NCBI RefSeq assembly: GCF_014203235.1
Contig: NZ_JACHIN010000018.1
Span: 1 to 64,000, forward strand
DNA length: 64,000 bases
Reading direction: 5' to 3'
DNA from: Nonomuraea endophytica
GTDB lineage: Bacteria; Actinomycetota; Actinomycetes; Streptosporangiales; Streptosporangiaceae
Shown: positions 25,283 through 33,841 of the stretch, in pieces
How the letters are laid out: the number at the start of each line of letters is the position of its first letter
Position numbering within the stretch: the first letter of the stretch is position 1
The notes under the pieces: model-generated
Database searches by the model: none
The model's input: only the letters and a program-made list of their open reading frames with translations
Told to the model about the DNA's origin: nothing
Position numbers and translations under genes: made by a program

Positions 25283-26686
25283 ATGAGCCTCCGACTGTTT
25301 CTCACCGCATCGGCACTGACCGCGAGCGTCCTGGGCTGCACGGGAGCGGGCGCGACCGCGGCGGTCGCGGAGCCGTGCGCGCCCGCTCCCATGGGCGAGG
25401 CGCCGCCGCTCAAACCGACCACCGCCGGCACAATCGAGCAGGCCTTCGCGTGCATCCTCACCAAATTCGCCGGTGGTCCCGCGCTGAACCATCAGGTGCT
25501 GCTCAGCGCCGCGTTCGCCGGGTTCACGCAGGAACTTCAGCGCCGGGGCAAGGACCAGCCGGACGCCACGATGCCCGCGCTGACCGGCGACCGCACCCGC
25601 GACCTGACCGCGTTCAGCACCGTCTACCAGCGCATCACGGACAAGCTGCCCGACGATCCCGAGCTCCGGCAGACGGTCGCCGAGGCCACGATGAAGGCCA
25701 TGGTGGCCGTCCTCCACGACAACCACGCGGCCTGGATACGGGAGGCGCCCGGCCCGCCTCCAAAGAAGGTCGAACCTGGACAGATCATCGAGTTCGGCAC
25801 CGGCATCGCCGGATACTCGCCGGCCGAGGACGACCCGGCAGGGCGGCCACCGCTGTTCATCACCATGGTGCGCTCCGGCAGTCCGGCCGCACGACTCGGC
25901 CTGCGGCCCGGCGACGTGATCCGTACCGTCAACGGAGCCCCCGCGCTCGTGGACGGCCGTCTGTCCAGAAAAACGGTGGAGGTCCTCCTCGGCGACCCCA
26001 CCTCCAAGGCGCCGGTACGGCTGGCGCTCCACAGGCCCGCCACCAACCGCGACTGGAAGGTGACCATCAAGCCCGCCACCTACCCGGGATCGCCCCTCGG
26101 CTTCTCCCAGCGGCTGAAGGGCGACATCGCGTACGTGAAACTCGCCGGCTTCCTCCCGGGCGGCGAGAAGAAGGTGTTCGCGGACCTCGCCAAGATGGGC
26201 AAGGTCCACGGTCTCATCCTCGACCTGCGCGGCAACGGCGGCGGCTTCCCCGGCACCGCCAACAAGCTCGTGAGCGCCTTCGCGCACGGCAAGACCATCG
26301 GCCACCTGTGCGACGTGAAGGGCGCCTGCGAGCCCAAGCGCACCGACGACACCGTCCCCCTGCTGAACCTGCCGCTCGTCGTCCTCACCGACCGCGGCTG
26401 CGCCTCCGCGTGCGACGCCTTCAGCGCCGCGGTCAAGGACCTCGGCCTGGGCAAGCTGGTCGGCACCCGTACGGCCGGCATCGTCTCCGGCCCGGCCGGT
26501 GGCTTCCTCCTCAACGACGGAAGCATCCTGGAACTGCCCACCCAGTACGGCCTGGGCCCGAACAAGGAGATCATCAACACGATCGGTGTGGCGCCCGACC
26601 ACTTCGCGCCGGTCACCGCCGACGACCTGTCGCGCGGCCACGACCCCGGCCTGACGAAGGCGCGGGAGATCATCGGCGGCATCTAG
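25283..26686 (+). CDS. Secreted S41 family (tail-specific protease-like) peptidase
   Basis: 467 residues. Signal peptide of about 28 residues, possibly a lipoprotein (Cys at 'SVLGC'). A PDZ-like segment at about 190-260 ('MVRSGSPAARLGLRPGDVIR') precedes the S41 catalytic domain: 'YVKLAGF', 'LILDLRGNGGG', and 'LTDRGCASACDAF', where the Ser aligns with the usual nucleophile. The Lys that follows in CtpA-type enzymes (GxxTxGKG) is not obvious: the segment is 'GTRTAGIVSGPAGGF', so it may use another general base, as in tricorn-like or inactive relatives. It is divergent from the two-component system across 113 bp. Confidence 0.82.
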   Translation: MSLRLFLTASALTASVLGCTGAGATAAVAEPCAPAPMGEAPPLKPTTAGTIEQAFACILTKFAGGPALNHQVLLSAAFAGFTQELQRRGKDQPDATMPALTGDRTRDLTAFSTVYQRITDKLPDDPELRQTVAEATMKAMVAVLHDNHAAWIREAPGPPPKKVEPGQIIEFGTGIAGYSPAEDDPAGRPPLFITMVRSGSPAARLGLRPGDVIRTVNGAPALVDGRLSRKTVEVLLGDPTSKAPVRLALHRPATNRDWKVTIKPATYPGSPLGFSQRLKGDIAYVKLAGFLPGGEKKVFADLAKMGKVHGLILDLRGNGGGFPGTANKLVSAFAHGKTIGHLCDVKGACEPKRTDDTVPLLNLPLVVLTDRGCASACDAFSAAVKDLGLGKLVGTRTAGIVSGPAGGFLLNDGSILELPTQYGLGPNKEIINTIGVAPDHFAPVTADDLSRGHDPGLTKAREIIGGI

Positions 26687-26715
26687 AGGATGGCCGTCCG
26701 CCCACGCCCGGCGGC

Positions 26716-28125
26716 TCAAGACGTGGGCCGGACTGCCTGGCCTTCCGGCTGTCCGGCCCGGACGTCCCTCGGCGTCCGGGCCGAGGTCAGCCACAGGCCG
26801 GTGAACACGGCGCAGGCCAGCGTCACGGCCCCCGCGGCGAGGAAGGCGGTGTTGAGGCCGGACTCGAAGGAGGCGCCGCCGGATTCCCGCGTGTGGACGA
26901 TCGCCCCGAGCACCGCCACGCCGAGCACCGCGCCGATCTGCCGGGTGGTGCTGCTGACGCCCGAGGCGAGGCCGCCCTCCTGCGGGCTGCCCGCCTGGAT
27001 GGCGGCCCCGGTCAGCGGCGACATGGTGAGAGCGAACCCGATGCCGACGACCGTCAGCCGCCACCACACGTTCCCGTAGCCGGTGTCGGCGTGGACGAGG
27101 CCCAGCGCCAGCAGCCCCAGCCCGGCCAGCGCCAGGCCGATGCCGACGACGACGCGGTAGCCGTACCTGGCGGCGAAACGGCCCGCGTACGGGCTGACGA
27201 TCACCATGGCCACGGAGAGGGGCAGGGTACGCAGCCCGGCGACCAGGATCGAGGTGTTCTGGACGTAGACGAAGAACTGGGAGAAGAAGAACGAGGACCC
27301 CATCAGCGCGAACCCGACCACGACCATCGCCGTGTTGGACACCGTGAACAGCCGCTCACGGAACAGCCGCAGCGGCAGCATCGGCGTCGGCACCCGGCCC
27401 TCGACCACGACGAACGCGGCCAGGAGCACCAGTCCGGCGGCGAAGCTGCCCAGGATCACCGGCGAGGTCCAGCCTCGGGAGCCGCCCTCGATCAGGCCGT
27501 AGGTCACCGCGCCCACGCCCGCGACGGACAGGAGCGTGCCCGGGACGTCGATCGGCGGCGCGCCCGGATTGCGGGACTCTCCCAGCACACGCAGCCCGGC
27601 CAGCAGCAGGACCGCCCCGATGGGCACGTTGACCAGGAAGATGGCGGGCCAGCCGAAGGACTCCACCAGGATCCCGCCCGTCAGCGGCCCGGCGGCCAGG
27701 CCGATGCCGCTGAACCCGGCCCACAACCCGATCGCCCTGACGCGCTCTCCCGGGGCGGGATACGCGGCGGCGAGCAGCGCCAGTGAGGCGGGGCTCAGCG
27801 CCGCGGCACCGACGCCCTGCAGCACCCGCCCGGCGATCAGCCAGCCGATCGAGGGCGCGAGTGAACACACCACCGACGCGGCCGTGAACACCACGACCCC
27901 GGCAAGGAACACCCGCCTGCGGCCGAACCGGTCGGCGAAGACGCCGCCCGACAGCAGCAGCATGGCCACCACCAGCACGTAGGCGTCGACGATCCACTGC
28001 AGGCCGGTCAGCCCGGTGTGGAGCCGCTGCTGCATGTCGGGCAGGGCGGCGCCGACGATCGTGTTGTCGAGCAGCACCATGAACTGACCCGCGCAGGTCA
28101 GCGTGAGCAACCCTTTCACGCACAT
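26716..28125 (-). CDS. MFS drug exporter, DHA2 (EmrB/QacA) type
   Basis: 469 residues with 14 predicted helices. Hallmarks of the DHA2 family are 'LDNTIVGAALPDMQ' in helix 1, 'GGVFADRFGRRRVF' in loop 2-3 and 'GRVLQGVGAAALSPASLAL' in helix 4. It is divergent from a TetR regulator with a clear shared operator, which makes it the likely target. The substrate is unknown. It is convergent with the S41 gene. Confidence 0.92.
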   Translation of the reverse strand: MCVKGLLTLTCAGQFMVLLDNTIVGAALPDMQQRLHTGLTGLQWIVDAYVLVVAMLLLSGGVFADRFGRRRVFLAGVVVFTAASVVCSLAPSIGWLIAGRVLQGVGAAALSPASLALLAAAYPAPGERVRAIGLWAGFSGIGLAAGPLTGGILVESFGWPAIFLVNVPIGAVLLLAGLRVLGESRNPGAPPIDVPGTLLSVAGVGAVTYGLIEGGSRGWTSPVILGSFAAGLVLLAAFVVVEGRVPTPMLPLRLFRERLFTVSNTAMVVVGFALMGSSFFFSQFFVYVQNTSILVAGLRTLPLSVAMVIVSPYAGRFAARYGYRVVVGIGLALAGLGLLALGLVHADTGYGNVWWRLTVVGIGFALTMSPLTGAAIQAGSPQEGGLASGVSSTTRQIGAVLGVAVLGAIVHTRESGGASFESGLNTAFLAAGAVTLACAVFTGLWLTSARTPRDVRAGQPEGQAVRPTS

Positions 28126-28144
28126 CCTCCTAAAAGCAGTTAAC

Positions 28145-28187
28145 GACTGCGTTTAGAAAGACTCTAACGCAAGTCTCGACTGCGTTA
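28145..28187. promoter_or_regulatory. TetR operator between MFS and TetR genes
   Basis: GACTGCGTTTA at 28145-28155 is repeated as GACTGCGTTA at 28178-28187, and the inverted form TAACGCAAGTC lies at 28165-28175. The last two make a near-perfect dyad (28165-28187) just upstream of the regulator start. The arrangement suits control of both divergent genes. Confidence 0.7.
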
Positions 28188-28197
28188 AGGTGAAGGG

Positions 28198-28767
28198 GTG
28201 GATGAACAGGGGCGGGCCAGGCGGCTCGGCGGGCGCAGCGCCCGGGTTCGCGCGGCGGTGCACCAGGCCGTCACCGACCTGGTCGGCGAGCGCGGCTACG
28301 GAAACTTCACCGTCGGCGACATCGCGGCCCGCGCTGGCGTGGCCGACACCAGCCTCTACCGCCGGTGGGGCAACCTCCAAGCCCTGCTCAGCGATGTGCT
28401 GCTGACCCGGCTCAACACGCAGGCGCCGATGCCCGACACCGGCAGCCTGGCCGGCGACCTGCGCACCTACGCCGGCATCGTGGTCCGCGAGGTCACCGGC
28501 CCCGACGGCCTGGCGCTGGTACGGCTGACCGTCGCGCTGTCAGGCGAGGGACAGCAGGGCCTACAGGCGCGCGACGAACTCCTGGCCGACCGCACCAGGC
28601 AGTTGCAGGCCATGCTCGACCGCGCCCGCGACCGCGGCGAGGACCCGCCCGACGCACTGGAGGTGCTGGACCACCTGCTGGCGCCGATCTACATGCGCGT
28701 CCTGTTCGGCGCGGACCCGCTCACCCCTGACTACCTCGACAGGCTGGTCGACCGGCTGCTCGCCTGA
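28198..28767 (+). CDS. TetR family regulator of the divergent MFS exporter
   Basis: 189 residues starting at GTG 28198. The TetR DNA-binding domain is 'AVTDLVGERGYGNFTVGD' followed by 'AARAGVADTSLYRRWGN'. The C-terminal domain is of TetR_C_11-like type ('LAPIYMRVLFGADPLTPDYL'). Starts 11 bp after the operator dyad, consistent with autorepression. Confidence 0.9.
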   Translation: MDEQGRARRLGGRSARVRAAVHQAVTDLVGERGYGNFTVGDIAARAGVADTSLYRRWGNLQALLSDVLLTRLNTQAPMPDTGSLAGDLRTYAGIVVREVTGPDGLALVRLTVALSGEGQQGLQARDELLADRTRQLQAMLDRARDRGEDPPDALEVLDHLLAPIYMRVLFGADPLTPDYLDRLVDRLLA

Positions 28768-28904
28768 CCCGCCGCGGCCACTTTCGCGCCCCACGCAGGG
28801 CTGATCAGGCAGTACGCGGCTCCGCCGGGGCGATCCGGCCGCCGACATGTCGTAAATTTTTCGCGGACCGGTAATCCGGAGGGCCCCTCGAGACAGTTCT
28901 AGAT

Positions 28905-29417
28905 GTGGACGATCCAGAAGAACGATTCACCAACCTCTATGACCGGCACTACCGGAACGTGCTCGGCTACGCCCTGCTGCGTGCCGAGCCGGCCATGGCG
29001 GAGGACCTGACCAGCGAGACGTTCCTGGTCGCATGGCGGCGTCTGGACGACCTGCCCGACCAGCCGCTGCCGTGGCTGCTCGGCGTGATGCGCAACATGC
29101 TGCGCAACCAGCGTGTCCGCCGGCTGCGCAGCGACGAGCTGATCGCGCGGCTGTCCGGGCTGAGCTCCTTCGTCGAAGGCGACGTCGCCGAGCGGGTAAC
29201 CGGCCGGCAGGAGGCCCTCGCCGTACTGGCAAGCCTGAGCGAACAGGACGTCGAGGCGGTGGTGCTGGCCAACTGGTACGGCCTCACACCCGCGCAGGCC
29301 GCCGAGGCGGCTGGCTGCTCGCCGCGCACCTACAACGTCCGGCTGCACCGCGCACGCCGTCGTCTGGCCGACGCGCTCAAACTCCCGCCGCACTTCGTCT
29401 TTCAGGGACAGCCATGA
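28905..29417 (+). CDS. ECF RNA polymerase sigma factor
   Basis: 170 residues from GTG 28905. Region 2: 'FTNLYDRHYRNVLGYALLR' and 'AEDLTSETFLVAWRRL'. Region 4: 'VVLANWYGLTPAQAAEAAG' and 'YNVRLHRARRRLADAL'. It overlaps the next gene by 4 bp (ATGA). The same two-gene arrangement occurs at 10919-12483, but the proteins are divergent, so it is not a recent duplication. Confidence 0.9.
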   Translation: MDDPEERFTNLYDRHYRNVLGYALLRAEPAMAEDLTSETFLVAWRRLDDLPDQPLPWLLGVMRNMLRNQRVRRLRSDELIARLSGLSSFVEGDVAERVTGRQEALAVLASLSEQDVEAVVLANWYGLTPAQAAEAAGCSPRTYNVRLHRARRRLADALKLPPHFVFQGQP

Positions 29418-30649
29418 ACGACAGCGACCCCATCAATGAACTGATCACCGAGCTACGCCCGGACACGCTCACCGAGGACGCCTACCGGCGGCGCCGCTCG
29501 GCCGATCTCGCCCGCGCGTTCCAGACCCCTCGAACCCCTCACCACCTTCGGAGATTCTCCATGGCCAAGCGCCGACCCCTGACGTTGTTCGCCGTCGCCG
29601 CGGCGGGACTCGCCGCCGCGGTGATCGTCGTCCCGCAGTTCGTCTCCGCGGACCAGACGACCGGCGCTCCGATCGCCGCGCGGCCCTCCGGCGGGCAGGC
29701 GACCCCGGCGCTGCCACAGACGGGCGCCGCCGCGAACACCCGCACGATCCTGCTCGCCGCGGCGAAGGTGGCCGCCGAGGAGCCGATCACCTCGGGCAAG
29801 TTCTGGTACTCGCGGGTGCGCACCGTGCAGATGGTCCACGTCGCCCCCCTGGAGTACAAGGCCAAGCTCATGGAACTGGACGCCGAGCTGAAGGCCAAGG
29901 AGGCGCGGCTCAAGGACAAGCCCGCCGAGCTGGAGGCCGCTCGCAAGGAGTTCCACGACAAGGTCGGCGCCCTGAAGACGGCCGAACTGCCCTACACCGC
30001 GACCCGCGGCGACACCGCCGAAAGCTGGCGATCGCTCAAGAACGCCACCGGCCGCTCGGTGAGGAACCAGGACGTGAAGATCGAGTTCGCGACTCCCGAG
30101 GACCGCGCCAAGTGGCAGCAGGCGGGCTCGCCCAGGTTGTCCGAAGACGACCGGCCGAAGACGAAGGAAGGCGCGCCCGAGGGCATCGTCTCGATCGGCA
30201 ACGACAGCCTCACCTGGTCCAGCATCGCCCAATTGCCGACCGGCAAGGCGGCGCTGAAGGCCAAGCTGCACAGCATGTACGAGCAGGGCGACAAGCAGAC
30301 GCCGCTCGCCCTGTACATGTGGCAGACCGGCGCCGACCTGCTGTCCGCCCCGATCACCCCGGGCACCAGGGCCGCCCTCTACGAGGTGCTGGCCGACTCC
30401 ACCTCCAAGCTGACGTCGCAGACGGGCGTGGCCGACGGCGAGGGCCGTACCGGGGTCGCCCTGGAGACGACCGGGCCCGATGACAGCGGCGCGGCCGGCC
30501 GGATCACCTACCGGCTGATCTTCGACGACAAGACCGCCAAGCTCCTGGAGCTCGACGTCATCGAAGCGGGCAAGGCGACGCCGCTGCTCCGCCAGACCTA
30601 CGAGGCCATGGGCTACGTCGACGACCTGACCGCGAGGCCGACCCAATAG
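29414..30649 (+). CDS. CU044_5270 family membrane protein paired with the ECF sigma factor
   Basis: 411 residues. A 50-residue cytoplasmic part is followed by one membrane helix ('LTLFAVAAAGLAAAVIVVP') and a large external domain. In the external part 'GKFWYSRVRTVQMVHV' is the family signature region, and a charged coiled-coil insert ('LMELDAELKAKEARLKD') at about 155-195 makes it longer than its counterpart at 11539-12483. The C-terminal 'RITYRLIFDDKTAKLLELDV' is another conserved strand pair. Likely an ECF-linked membrane partner. Confidence 0.8.
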   Translation: MNDSDPINELITELRPDTLTEDAYRRRRSADLARAFQTPRTPHHLRRFSMAKRRPLTLFAVAAAGLAAAVIVVPQFVSADQTTGAPIAARPSGGQATPALPQTGAAANTRTILLAAAKVAAEEPITSGKFWYSRVRTVQMVHVAPLEYKAKLMELDAELKAKEARLKDKPAELEAARKEFHDKVGALKTAELPYTATRGDTAESWRSLKNATGRSVRNQDVKIEFATPEDRAKWQQAGSPRLSEDDRPKTKEGAPEGIVSIGNDSLTWSSIAQLPTGKAALKAKLHSMYEQGDKQTPLALYMWQTGADLLSAPITPGTRAALYEVLADSTSKLTSQTGVADGEGRTGVALETTGPDDSGAAGRITYRLIFDDKTAKLLELDVIEAGKATPLLRQTYEAMGYVDDLTARPTQ

Positions 30650-30826
30650 CCCGGAGCGCCAGACCGTCCCGGCAGGCCTCAGGCGGGGGCCGATGTCTGC
30701 CGGCGCACCCCTCACGAGCGCAGCCCCGCTCCCGGATGTTTCGGTCAGCCGTCGGTGGTGCGTTCCAAGGGGCTGTAACGCCCATTTTCCCGGGCGGGAT
30801 GTTCCTCTGGAGACGAGGGGGACATC

Positions 30827-31183
30827 GTGCGTCGGTTGCGTGGCATGGCATGGGCAGCGGGGTGCCTACCGGCATTACTCGTGGGAGCGGGCGGGTGCGC
30901 CGGGGACGAAGTCCCGGCCACGATCACGACCACCGTCACCGCATCGCCCACCGAGACCAAGAGCGAGCCGGTGGACACCGGGCAACCGGCGGGGAGGCGC
31001 ACGCCGCTCCCGTGCCCGTCCGGCGGCGGAGACTCGGTGCCGGCTCCATGCCCGTCACTGGAACGGACGGAGATTCCGTTGCCGGCCATCACCGTCCCCC
31101 AGCCCTCGGGGACAACTGATCCGGAGACGCCGACTCCCTCGGTCAGCGAGCCCGAGGCGATCCCGGAGACGGCCGCGCCATGA
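30827..31183 (+). CDS. Small putative lipoprotein, Pro/Thr-rich
   Basis: 118 residues from GTG 30827, with GAGGGG seven bases upstream. The signal sequence 'CLPALLVGAGGC' ends in a weak lipobox (AGG-C). The remaining 90 residues are Pro, Thr, Ser and Glu rich and likely disordered, which suggests a cell-wall spacer. Its stop overlaps the start of the next membrane protein, so the two are translated together. Confidence 0.6.
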   Translation: MRRLRGMAWAAGCLPALLVGAGGCAGDEVPATITTTVTASPTETKSEPVDTGQPAGRRTPLPCPSGGGDSVPAPCPSLERTEIPLPAITVPQPSGTTDPETPTPSVSEPEAIPETAAP

Positions 31184-32061
31184 CGGCCGACCCGCCCGAG
31201 GCAGAACGGCCCCGGCCGCTCGACGTCGTGGCCCTGATCACGCTGCTGGTCGCCACGGGCGCGGCCATCCTCATCTACATGGGCTGGGCCTATCTGGACG
31301 GCTACCTGCGACCGTTCTCCCTGAAACCGACAGACCTGAACTACCGCCCGGACGAGTACGCGCTGTACGGGCTCAACCTGTTCTCCCCGGCCTACCTGCC
31401 GTGGATGACAGCCGTCCCCCTGGCGCTGGTCATGGTCGCGCACCGGCAAGATCTGCTGCCCTTGGTTCCGGCACGGTTGCGCGCCGCCGGCGGTGCCGTC
31501 CGCTCGCACCGCGTCCTGCGCCGGCTGGGCCACTCGGTCGCCGTCGGTGCTGTCATCACCGTCGCGGCCATGGTCCTGGCGGCAGCCGCGTTGTCGGGAA
31601 GGGCCATCAGCACCTACCTGCTGCTGGCCCCGGCCATCGTCGGGCCGTTGCTGCTCACCTGGCCATCGAGAGGAACGCCGCTGGGACGAGTGGCCTTCGC
31701 CATGGCCGCCGCCGTCTCCATCTTCTGCCTGCTGTGGGCGGCCGCGGTGTATGCCCTGCAACGTGGTACGCACATGGCGTGGTCCGTCATGGAGAGGCCT
31801 GCCGACCAACCCCAGGTGGCGCTCTACAGCGCGGACACCCTGGCGGTCAACGCCCTCAACGTCGGACGCGAGACGTTCGGCCAGGGCGCGTTCAAGTACC
31901 GGTACACGGGCCTGCGCCTGCTGCTCGTCCGCGGGGAGACCTACTACCTGATTCCCGCCATCCCGCGGGCCGACTGGGCCAAGGGGCATGGCCGGACCTT
32001 CGTGTTCAAGGAAGAAGACGACATCCGCCTGGAGATCCTTCCAGGCTCCCGCCAGAGTTGA
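31180..32061 (+). CDS. Membrane protein of unknown function
   Basis: 293 residues with about five hydrophobic helices in the first 190 ('VALITLLVATGAAILIYMG', 'WMTAVPLALVMVA', 'AVGAVITVAAMVLAAAAL', 'YLLLAPAIVGPLLLTWP', 'AFAMAAAVSIFCLLWAAA'), then a soluble C-terminal domain of about 90 residues ('YTGLRLLLVRGETYYLIPA'). Starts in an ATGA overlap with the lipoprotein gene. I do not recognise the family. Confidence 0.7.
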   Translation: MTADPPEAERPRPLDVVALITLLVATGAAILIYMGWAYLDGYLRPFSLKPTDLNYRPDEYALYGLNLFSPAYLPWMTAVPLALVMVAHRQDLLPLVPARLRAAGGAVRSHRVLRRLGHSVAVGAVITVAAMVLAAAALSGRAISTYLLLAPAIVGPLLLTWPSRGTPLGRVAFAMAAAVSIFCLLWAAAVYALQRGTHMAWSVMERPADQPQVALYSADTLAVNALNVGRETFGQGAFKYRYTGLRLLLVRGETYYLIPAIPRADWAKGHGRTFVFKEEDDIRLEILPGSRQS

Positions 32062-32091
32062 GCACGCGCGGCGGGAAGGAGCGCCGGGGAC

Positions 32092-32507
32092 ATGCTGCCG
32101 GGCCGGGGCCGCACGCTGGCGCGTCTCACCTTCCGGGCCGCCGAGGTCGTCGCCTGCCAGATCGAGATGCTGGAAGACCGCATCGAGGCGTTACGCGGCC
32201 GGCGACCTGGCCTCGCTCACCGCGTGGCTGGATCCCGCCGGGCTCGGCCGTAAGTCGATGCGAGCGGACGGGCCGGAACGTGTGGTGCAGGGCGGCATCC
32301 ACGGGTCGCTGGACGTCCTCCATCGAGGCCGTCGAGGAGGCGCTGCCGCAGCTGGAGGAGATCCACCGCGACTCCCCGGCGACCCTGCTCCACGTCGTCG
32401 CGCACATGCGCGAGGCCGACACGGCTGCGGCCATGGACCTGCTGGAGAGGGTCGCCGCGCTCGATCCGGAGTTCGCCGCCACGCGGCCGCGGGTCTTGTG
32501 GCCTTAG
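32092..32507 (+). pseudogene. Hypothetical gene broken by two frameshifts
   Basis: ATG 32092 with GGAG upstream gives 'LPGRGRTLARLTFRAAEVV', and the coding signal moves to a second frame at about 32190 ('YAAGDLASLTAWLDPAGLGR') and to a third at about 32312 ('SSIEAVEEALPQLEEIHRDS', then 'AAMDLLERVAALDPEFAATR'). Joined, they would make one helical protein of about 135 residues. I cannot name the family. Either decay or two sequencing errors explain it. Confidence 0.5.
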
Positions 32508-33292
32508 ATCAGGGAGTACACGCGGGTGGTGCCGAATATGCCGTCGGCTGCTCGCCACCGGGGGAGCGTCGTGCGCACGTGCTGGAATCTGCCGGTGCCC
32601 AGCAGGTACTGCTCCTCGACGGGGTTGAAGTAGATCAGCGTGATGGGGCGCGGGCGCCTGTCGGCCGAGGCGATCAGTTGTTTCATGACGGAGGCGAAGA
32701 TCTCGCCTCTGAACGGGTTGTTGAGGAACACCACGCTGACGTCGTCGGGGATGGAGTAGTCCAGGACGTCGGAGTGCACCAGTTCGATCTCGTGGGCCCG
32801 CAGTCTGAGGGTGGTGGTGTCCACGTTGTCGCGTGCCATGTCGGTGAGGTCGGATGAGAGTTCGACGCCGATCACCCGCTTGAAGGCATAACGGCTGGCG
32901 GCCTCCAGGACCATTCGGCCTTTGCCCGAGCCCATGTCGAGGAAGACGTCGCGCTCGTCGATGTCTCGGACGGGCAGGGCTCGGCGCAGGGTGCCCCAGT
33001 GGGCGGGGGAGTAGTAGACACGTTCCGGATGCTCGAGCCCGAAATCGTCAAGGTCGACGAAGTCGGTCGTGCTGACGCCGAAGCGCCAGTCGTACAGCAT
33101 CCGTGCCAGCCAGCGACGCCATCCGCGCAGCCGTACGAGGAAGCTGCCGCTCATCATCATGGCCTCTTCGACGACGACGGCGCCCTCGTAGACGGTGAGG
33201 GGCGCGCTGGTCGCGAGAAGCCCGAGCAGCAGCGGCGCTCCCAGCTTCACGGGGGAACGGCGGACGCCGGACAGCCTGTCGACCAAGGTCAT
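32504..33292 (-). CDS. Class I SAM-dependent methyltransferase
   Basis: 262 residues. The SAM-binding motif is 'VFLDMGSGKGRMVLEAA' (motif I), followed by 'KRVIGVELSSDL' (acidic residue of motif II) and 'VVFLNNPF' (an N-N-P-F motif IV). NPPF/NNPF-type motifs are typical of enzymes methylating nitrogen, but the N-terminal 90 residues are unusual. The ATG at 33292 is chosen because AGGAGG lies six bases upstream. Substrate unknown. Confidence 0.82.
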   Translation of the reverse strand: MTLVDRLSGVRRSPVKLGAPLLLGLLATSAPLTVYEGAVVVEEAMMMSGSFLVRLRGWRRWLARMLYDWRFGVSTTDFVDLDDFGLEHPERVYYSPAHWGTLRRALPVRDIDERDVFLDMGSGKGRMVLEAASRYAFKRVIGVELSSDLTDMARDNVDTTTLRLRAHEIELVHSDVLDYSIPDDVSVVFLNNPFRGEIFASVMKQLIASADRRPRPITLIYFNPVEEQYLLGTGRFQHVRTTLPRWRAADGIFGTTRVYSLI

Positions 33293-33409
33293 GGCACGCC
33301 TCCTGAGATCACGGCCGGCGCAGCGACCACCGCTGAACCGGGACACACTCTTGTACCGTTGATCGCAATCCGGGCCGTGCGAGTTTCACCTCGTACCCCA
33401 ACGATCTGG

Positions 33410-33841
33410 TCAGGCGATGGCGATCAGCTTGATGAGCTGCCGTCTGAACTGGTCGTAGTCGTCCACGGCGCCGAGTAGTTGCTCCGAGGTGCGTTCGGCC
33501 TCGTGGGCGAGTGCCAGGGTCGCGGTGCCCGATTCGGTGATGGTCACCGAGACGCGCCGCCGGTCCCGCTCGTCTGCCTGCTTGCCGACGTATCCGGCGC
33601 GCCGCAGGTGCTCGATCGTCCGGCTCATCGTCTGGTCCGTCACGCGGCAGAGCCCCGCCAGTTCGCGCTGGGTGAGCGGCCCTTCGGCCAGGTGATGCAG
33701 GGCGATCAGGCCGGCGTGGGTCAGTCCGTGCGCGGCGAGGAACTCATGGAAGCGCCCCTCCACCAGGCGTGCGGCCACCGACAGCAGCCGGCCGGTGGGC
33801 CAGGAGTCGATGTCGGCCACCCGCTCATTGTTCCACCTCAC
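33410..33841 (-). CDS. MarR family transcriptional regulator
   Basis: 143 residues. Winged helix-turn-helix 'LTQRELAGLCRVTDQTMSRT' then 'IEHLRRAGYVGKQADERDRR' with the basic wing typical of MarR. Its GTG start lies 17 bp inside the end of the upstream membrane-protein gene, so it is translated from the same message. The palindromic sites at 34838-34876 are good candidates for its operator. Confidence 0.9.
   Translation of the reverse strand: MRWNNERVADIDSWPTGRLLSVAARLVEGRFHEFLAAHGLTHAGLIALHHLAEGPLTQRELAGLCRVTDQTMSRTIEHLRRAGYVGKQADERDRRRVSVTITESGTATLALAHEAERTSEQLLGAVDDYDQFRRQLIKLIAIA

Noticed and set aside
25276..27786. Long plus-strand frame overlapping the S41 and MFS genes
   Set aside because: Spans two well-supported genes in a different frame and has Arg/Pro/Gly-biased composition.
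29033..29413. N-terminal extension of the CU044_5270 protein through the sigma-factor gene
   Set aside because: The extension is an Ala/Arg-rich out-of-frame reading of the sigma gene; ATG 29414 in the ATGA overlap is the natural start.
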